From Bacteroidales bacterium UBA3143 (lineage in GTDB: Bacteria; Bacteroidota; Bacteroidia; Bacteroidales; Dysgonomonadaceae): a DNA stretch of 49,870 bases. The DNA is taken from assembly GCA_002364735.1 (NCBI GenBank), contig DEZB01000044.1:48793-98662 (forward strand). The letters run 5' to 3'. The position numbers and the translations under genes were made by a program. The notes under the pieces were generated by a model. That model made no database searches. It was not told where the DNA came from and saw nothing but the letters and a program-made list of their open reading frames with translations. Shown in pieces: positions 45,008 through 49,870 of this stretch (position 1 is the stretch's first letter; every line of letters begins with the position of its first letter).

Positions 45008-45337
45008 TAGTTCACAATATCTAATTGAGAATTGTATTAGCTAAATGAGTCAAGTGAGTTTTATTTCATCTAAATTATTTGTTCAGTATATTATATTCGA
45101 ATTCATATCGTTCCATTTTAAAAATGGTTGAAAGTTGATATACCGCTATCTCAATCAAAAGAAAAGATTTACCTATAGAGAAAATTGATGAATGCTCAGA
45201 GTTGCATGTAAAAAGGTGTATGGAATTGATTCGTTGACTGCTCTTTATTCTACCTTTTATTGTTCAATAACTACTTGACTATCTATTAACCATCTATTTT
45301 GCTTATATTTGCAACAGAAATTAAAATAATTCATTTT
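45008..45337. other. Intergenic region upstream of the glycogen synthase
   Basis: A 330-bp AT-rich gap. Near its right end TATATTTG (45304-45311) matches the -7 consensus 26 bp before the glycogen synthase ATG, but no TTTG stands at the right distance upstream. No other structure was seen. Confidence 0.5.
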
Positions 45338-47032
45338 ATGCAGAAAAATATTGAATACACGCCCGATTATATCTTTGAAACAAGCTGGGAAGTCTGTAAC
45401 AAAGTTGGGGGTATTTACACAGTGCTATCATCTCGTGCTAACACACTTCAAAAACTTCACAAAGATAAAATAGTATTTATTGGTCCTGACTTATGGGAAG
45501 AAACCGAAAATCCTTGGTTTAAAGAAGATGACGCTCTATTGAAAGCGTGGAGAATACATGCAGATATTAACGACAGACTACAAGTTAGGGTAGGTCGTTG
45601 GCAAGTGCCAGGAAAACCTATAACTATATTGGTTAACTACGATAAGTATTATAAACACAAAAATGATATATATGGACAAATGTGGCGTGACTTTGGTGTA
45701 GATTCCATGCCTTCATATGGCGATTACGATGAGTCGAGCATGTTTGCTTATTCTACAGGAGCAGTTATTGAAAGCTTTTACAAATTTCATAAATTACAAG
45801 ATAAACATGTTGTTGCTCATTTCAATGAGTGGATGTTGGGAATGGGTGCTTTATATTTAAAACACTTTGTGCCAAAAATAGCAACAATCTTCACTACCCA
45901 CGCTACGTCTATTGGACGTTCTATAGCTGGTAACAATCTGCTTTTGTACAAACATTTTCATGAATACAATGGAGACCAAATGGCGCAAGAGCTAAATATG
46001 GTTTCTAAACATTCTATAGAAAAAATAACAGCTCACAATGTAGATTGCTTTACTACAGTAAGCGATAACACAGCTAAGGAGTGTACACAATTACTCGAAA
46101 AAACTCCAGATGTTGTAACACCCAATGGTTTTGAAAAAGGGTTTATTCCGAAACAACAGGCTTACATATCACAACGAACATTGGCGCGCGAAACGCTGAT
46201 ACGTGTTTCGGAAGCATTATTAGGACATACAGTCCCTAAGAAAGCTTTATTGATTGCATTGAGTGGCCGATACGAATATAAAAATAAAGGAATTGATGTT
46301 TTCATAGATGCCCTTAATATGTTGCGCAACAATAACGAGTTAGCCAAAGAGGTAATTGCTTTTGTAATGGTTCCAGCATGGGTGAAAAATCCACGAGTAG
46401 ATTTGCAGCAAAGATTGAAAGAGAATGAGATAGATGGCACCACTTTTTCATCTCCTTTGTCGCTCCCGTTCATTACTCATAATTTAAATGAACAACATTC
46501 AGATCCACTGCTTAATCAATTGAAAAAATTGAATTTTACTAATGCGAAGGAAGAAAAGGTGAAAATAATATTTGTTCCATCTTACCTAAATGGCAATGAT
46601 GGTATTTTTAATACTACTTATTACGATTTACTTATTGGGTTGGATGCGACAGTCTTCCCTTCCTACTATGAGCCTTGGGGTTATACACCTCATGAAAGCA
46701 TTGCTTTCTCAATACCCACTGTAACTACATCTCTCTCAGGTTTTGGAGCGTGGGCGCAAAAGATGGGTGATAAAGAAGGGATTGATGATGGTGTGGAAGT
46801 AATAGACAGGAACGATGAAAACAACTCCGAAGTGGCAGGGAAAATTGCTGAGACCATTATTGATCTGTCTAAAAAGAACAAGGCAGAACTCGCTTTAATT
46901 CGCAATTCTGCATTAAGTTTAGCAGACCAGGCAGATTGGGAACACTTCATTGAGTATTATCATGAAGCATATTCTATAGCTTTGCATAACTCAATAGAAA
47001 GATTATCAAAGGAGCAATCCTCAAAAGAATAA
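45338..47032 (+). CDS. Glycogen synthase, GT3 family
   Basis: 564-aa glycosyltransferase that elongates alpha-1,4-glucan. It resembles the eukaryotic-type GT3 glycogen synthase more than bacterial GT5 GlgA: ETSWEVCNKVGGIYTVLSSR at the N-terminus (about 13-32), HFNEWMLGMGALYLK, TTHATSIGRSIAGN, TVSDNTAKECTQLL, TPNGFEKGF and, near residue 440, FPSYYEPWGYTPHESIAFSIP. GT3 enzymes usually use UDP-glucose, whereas bacterial GT5 enzymes use ADP-glucose. The frame opens upstream at TTG 45299, but a -7 box (45304-45311) lies in that stretch, so ATG 45338 is chosen. The phosphorylase gene follows 115 bp later. Confidence 0.92.
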   Translation: MQKNIEYTPDYIFETSWEVCNKVGGIYTVLSSRANTLQKLHKDKIVFIGPDLWEETENPWFKEDDALLKAWRIHADINDRLQVRVGRWQVPGKPITILVNYDKYYKHKNDIYGQMWRDFGVDSMPSYGDYDESSMFAYSTGAVIESFYKFHKLQDKHVVAHFNEWMLGMGALYLKHFVPKIATIFTTHATSIGRSIAGNNLLLYKHFHEYNGDQMAQELNMVSKHSIEKITAHNVDCFTTVSDNTAKECTQLLEKTPDVVTPNGFEKGFIPKQQAYISQRTLARETLIRVSEALLGHTVPKKALLIALSGRYEYKNKGIDVFIDALNMLRNNNELAKEVIAFVMVPAWVKNPRVDLQQRLKENEIDGTTFSSPLSLPFITHNLNEQHSDPLLNQLKKLNFTNAKEEKVKIIFVPSYLNGNDGIFNTTYYDLLIGLDATVFPSYYEPWGYTPHESIAFSIPTVTTSLSGFGAWAQKMGDKEGIDDGVEVIDRNDENNSEVAGKIAETIIDLSKKNKAELALIRNSALSLADQADWEHFIEYYHEAYSIALHNSIERLSKEQSSKE

Positions 47033-47147
47033 TAAAATATTGTATCTTTAGGGGGGACTTCTAAAAACAAGATAACTTCTTATTTCAAAATGAAGAGGCT
47101 ATTGATATAATCAAAACAAGAAATAAATAAAAAACAAAATATAAAAG

Positions 47148-49715
47148 ATGAATATTAAAACAAGTTATTCAAATACGCCAGTATGGCGCGATTTGCAAGC
47201 ACATTCTATTTTACCTGAAGAATTGCTCCCGCTACAAGAAATAGTTCGCAACCTTTGGTGGACGTGGAACGAAGAAGCCAAAGCTCTTTTTGAAGTGATG
47301 GATCCTGCAGGATGGGAAGAGAGCGATAAGAATCCTGTTCTTATGTTGCAAAGCATATCAATAGAACGAGGTCAGGAAATTGTTAAGGATGAATATCTGA
47401 TGAATCGTTTGCAGGATGTTTACAACAAGTTTGACGATTATATGAATGAAAAACTGGATGAGAATCGTCCAAGTGTAGCTTACTTCAGCATGGAATACGG
47501 AATGACTCATGTGTTGAAAATATATTCGGGAGGGCTGGGTGTTTTAGCTGGTGATTATCTAAAAGAGGCAAGTGATAGCAAAGTCAGAATGACTGCTGTT
47601 GGCTTTCTTTATAGATTCGGCTATTTCACACAATGGTTGGCATTGGATGGTCAACAAATAGCAAACTATGAAGCGCAAAATTTTGGCAACTTACCTATTA
47701 CCATGGTGAAGAATGCTGATGGAACTCCACTGGTTATGAAAGTTGATTTTCCAAATCGGAAAGTAGATGTTCATGTTTGGAAAGTAGCTGTGGGAAGAAT
47801 CAATCTATATTTAATGGATACAGATGTTGAAACTAACAGCGATGAAGATCGCTCCATTACTCACAAACTATATGGTGGTGACTGGGAAAACAGAATGAAA
47901 CAAGAGTATTTATTGGGCGTTGGAGGTATTCAACTGCTTGATAAATTAGGAATTGAAAAAGATATCTATCACTTGAATGAGGGACATGCTGCCCTTATTA
48001 ACGCAGAGCGATTGAACAAGCATATCAATGAAAAAGGATTGTCATTTAATGAAGCCAAAGAAGCTGTACGTGCATCTTCGCTTTACACTGTTCACACTCC
48101 AGTTCCTGCTGGTCATGACTACTTTGATGAAGACATGATTATGAGATATATGGGTAGTTATGCAGATAAATTAGGTATATCTTGGACACAGTTTATGGAC
48201 ATGGGACGTGAAAACCCAGGTAGCAACGAGCGTTTTTCTATGAGCGTTTTTGCACTAAACACTGCACAAGAAGCCAATGGTGTAAGTTTGCTTCACGGAC
48301 GTGTCTCTCGAAAAATGTTTCAACCTGTTTGGAAAGGCTATTTTCCTGAAGAGCTGCATGTAGGCCACGTTACAAATGGAGTTCATCTGCCAACGTGGAC
48401 TTCTTCTACAGCTAAGTCTTTATATATGGATCATTTCGACAAGAGTTTTTTGAGTGATCAATCTAATACTGATATTTGGTCTAAGATATATGATGTAAAA
48501 GATGAGCATATTTGGGCGCATCGTATAATGTTGAAAAAGAGATTGGTTGATTACATTAAATACGAATTCAAAGAAGGTTGGTTGAAAAATCAAGCTGATC
48601 CAGGACGTATTATGACTGTTGTAGATGGAATAGACCCAAATGCTTTAATTATAGGGTTTGGACGTAGATTTGCCACGTATAAACGTGCTCATCTTCTATT
48701 CTCTGATTTGGAGCGACTATCAAAAATTGTGAATCATCCAGAGCATCCTGTTCAATTCATTTTTACAGGCAAAGCCCATCCAGCAGACGGTGGAGGTCAA
48801 GGATTAATTAAGCAAATAGTTGAAGTTTCGCGTCGTCCAGAGTTTTTAGGGAAGATTCTTTTCTTAGAAAACTATGATATGCGTTTGGCTAAACGTCTTA
48901 TATCTGGTGTGGATGTATGGTTGAATACTCCTACACGTCCATTAGAAGCTTCAGGAACTTCGGGTATGAAAGCTGCAATGAATGGTGTTCTTAATCTATC
49001 TGTGTTAGACGGATGGTGGTATGAAGGATATCGTGAAGGTGCAGGCTGGGACATCACAGACGAAAGATCATATGATGACCAAGAATTTCAAAATTCGTTG
49101 GATGCTTCAACTATATATTCTTTGTTGGAAAATGAGGTGGTACCCTTGTATTTCGATCAGGATGAACATGGTTGTGCTCATGGATGGGTTAAGTATGTGA
49201 AGAAGTCATTAGCAGAAATAGCTCCTCATTACACCACTAAGCGAATGATGGACGATTATTTTGAGAAGTTCTACAATGTTCTTGTTGAAAGATCTAAGTT
49301 TATTACCGAAAATGATTATGCCAAAGCCAAAGAGATTACCAAATGGAAAGAAGACATGGCTGCAAATTGGGATAAATTTGAAGTTGTGGAAATAAATTAC
49401 GATTGTGAGCAACATATATTACCCGAGAACGCTACAAATGGCTTATGTGGAAAAGTAGTAATTGACAAAAAAGACATGAAAGGCGAATTAGGCGTAGAGT
49501 GTGTAGTAGTTAAATACGACTCATCTACCAATCATGCTGAATTCTTAAATTCTTATGAATTTGAATTAGTGAAAGAAGAAGGATCTCTGTTGCATTTCGA
49601 AATGCATGAATCTTTAAGCAATCCAGGAATACATCAATATGCTATTCGTGTATATCCAAAGAATGTGGATCTTCCTCATCGCATGGACTTTGCTTATGTT
49701 CGTTGGATTAGCTAA
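47148..49715 (+). CDS. glgP: Alpha-glucan phosphorylase (GT35)
   Basis: 855-aa PLP enzyme releasing glucose 1-phosphate from glycogen or maltodextrin. It is of the alpha-glucan family phosphorylase subgroup, with the N-terminal NLWWTWNEEAKALFEVMDP region (DUF3417-type), AYFSMEYGM and YSGGLGVLAGDYLKEASD. Next come HLNEGHAALINAERL, HTPVPAGHDYF and HVTNGVHLPTW. Near residue 600, NTPTRPLEASGTSGMKAAMNG carries the PLP-binding lysine. The pairing with glycogen synthase gives synthesis and breakdown from one locus, probably as one transcript. A strong terminator follows. Confidence 0.95.
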   Translation: MNIKTSYSNTPVWRDLQAHSILPEELLPLQEIVRNLWWTWNEEAKALFEVMDPAGWEESDKNPVLMLQSISIERGQEIVKDEYLMNRLQDVYNKFDDYMNEKLDENRPSVAYFSMEYGMTHVLKIYSGGLGVLAGDYLKEASDSKVRMTAVGFLYRFGYFTQWLALDGQQIANYEAQNFGNLPITMVKNADGTPLVMKVDFPNRKVDVHVWKVAVGRINLYLMDTDVETNSDEDRSITHKLYGGDWENRMKQEYLLGVGGIQLLDKLGIEKDIYHLNEGHAALINAERLNKHINEKGLSFNEAKEAVRASSLYTVHTPVPAGHDYFDEDMIMRYMGSYADKLGISWTQFMDMGRENPGSNERFSMSVFALNTAQEANGVSLLHGRVSRKMFQPVWKGYFPEELHVGHVTNGVHLPTWTSSTAKSLYMDHFDKSFLSDQSNTDIWSKIYDVKDEHIWAHRIMLKKRLVDYIKYEFKEGWLKNQADPGRIMTVVDGIDPNALIIGFGRRFATYKRAHLLFSDLERLSKIVNHPEHPVQFIFTGKAHPADGGGQGLIKQIVEVSRRPEFLGKILFLENYDMRLAKRLISGVDVWLNTPTRPLEASGTSGMKAAMNGVLNLSVLDGWWYEGYREGAGWDITDERSYDDQEFQNSLDASTIYSLLENEVVPLYFDQDEHGCAHGWVKYVKKSLAEIAPHYTTKRMMDDYFEKFYNVLVERSKFITENDYAKAKEITKWKEDMAANWDKFEVVEINYDCEQHILPENATNGLCGKVVIDKKDMKGELGVECVVVKYDSSTNHAEFLNSYEFELVKEEGSLLHFEMHESLSNPGIHQYAIRVYPKNVDLPHRMDFAYVRWIS

Positions 49716-49761
49716 TGTATAAATTGGAGATAATTGAATTAACTCCATATAGGCAATAAGA

Positions 49762-49805
49762 AAAGGTGTTCGTTTGTTTATAATTAAAACAATGAACACC
49801 TTTTT
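49762..49805 (+). terminator. Rho-independent terminator after glgP
   Basis: AAAGGTGTTC (49762-49771) pairs with GAACACCTTT (49794-49803), with additional TTTGTTT/AAAACAA pairing inside. The stem runs into a T tract. It lies 46 bp after the stop codon. Confidence 0.87.
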
Positions 49806-49870
49806 CTATTTTCCAGTATTCCCTGCTTAAAAGAACTAATGATAGTATAATAATTAGGGTCTGCTGAAAA

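Overview
This window comes from a member of the Bacteroidota, most likely the order Bacteroidales. The signs are a SusC/SusD outer-membrane pair, promoters of the TTTG-N19/20-TAnnTTTG type, start codons without Shine-Dalgarno sequences, a family GT3 glycogen synthase next to an alpha-glucan phosphorylase, and a class III fructose-1,6-bisphosphatase. I cannot name the genus from sequence alone.

Layout. 1-4.3 kb (+): the 3' part of nadB, then folP, cdaA (c-di-AMP synthase), recF and a DciA-like DUF721 gene, a housekeeping run. 4.4-6.3 kb (+): a secreted endonuclease/exonuclease/phosphatase-fold protein and a hypothetical protein. 6.4-7.6 kb (-): an aspartate-type aminotransferase. 7.9-8.9 kb: a complete IS982-type insertion sequence. 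9.3-26.4 kb (-): a 17-kb catabolic operon read from the right, in the order lacI regulator, fucI, two sialidase-fold (BNR) hydrolases, a DapA/NanA-type aldolase, a sodium:solute symporter, a ribulokinase, susC, susD and an unclassified secreted glycosidase. 26.4-27.4 kb: the operon promoter and a 41-bp tandem palindrome array. 27.4-29.3 kb: a DUF6261-like gene and a membrane-anchored SGNH-like protein. 29.5-31.1 kb (+): bcp and recA. 31.2-32.6 kb: three copies of a roughly 300-bp inverted-repeat element beside a Y1/HUH transposase. 32.8-39.5 kb (+): fbp, a DUF4954 gene, RNase H, cysE and cysK. 39.6-42.9 kb (-): mfd. 43.0-43.3 kb: a second palindrome array with a 41-42 bp period. 43.6-45.0 kb (+): a frameshifted 5'-nucleotidase. 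45.3-49.7 kb (+): GT3 glycogen synthase and alpha-glucan phosphorylase.

The most interesting region is the 9.3-26.4 kb operon. It looks like a sialic-acid locus (BNR hydrolases, pyruvate-type aldolase, SSS transporter) but lacks ManNAc epimerase or kinase functions. Instead it has an L-fucose/D-arabinose isomerase and a ribulokinase, without fuculokinase, fuculose-phosphate aldolase, AraA or AraD. One pathway explains every enzyme: release of an eight-carbon ulosonic acid such as Kdo, import, aldol cleavage to pyruvate plus D-arabinose, isomerisation to D-ribulose, and phosphorylation to D-ribulose 5-phosphate. This is inference from gene content. The regulation is directly visible: a TTAATCGTTTAA operator lies between the two boxes of the lacI promoter, and a second copy overlaps the fucI start codon.

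The non-coding DNA holds three repeat systems: two tandem palindrome arrays with unrelated sequences but the same 41-42 bp period, and a REPIN/MITE-like family next to its candidate transposase.
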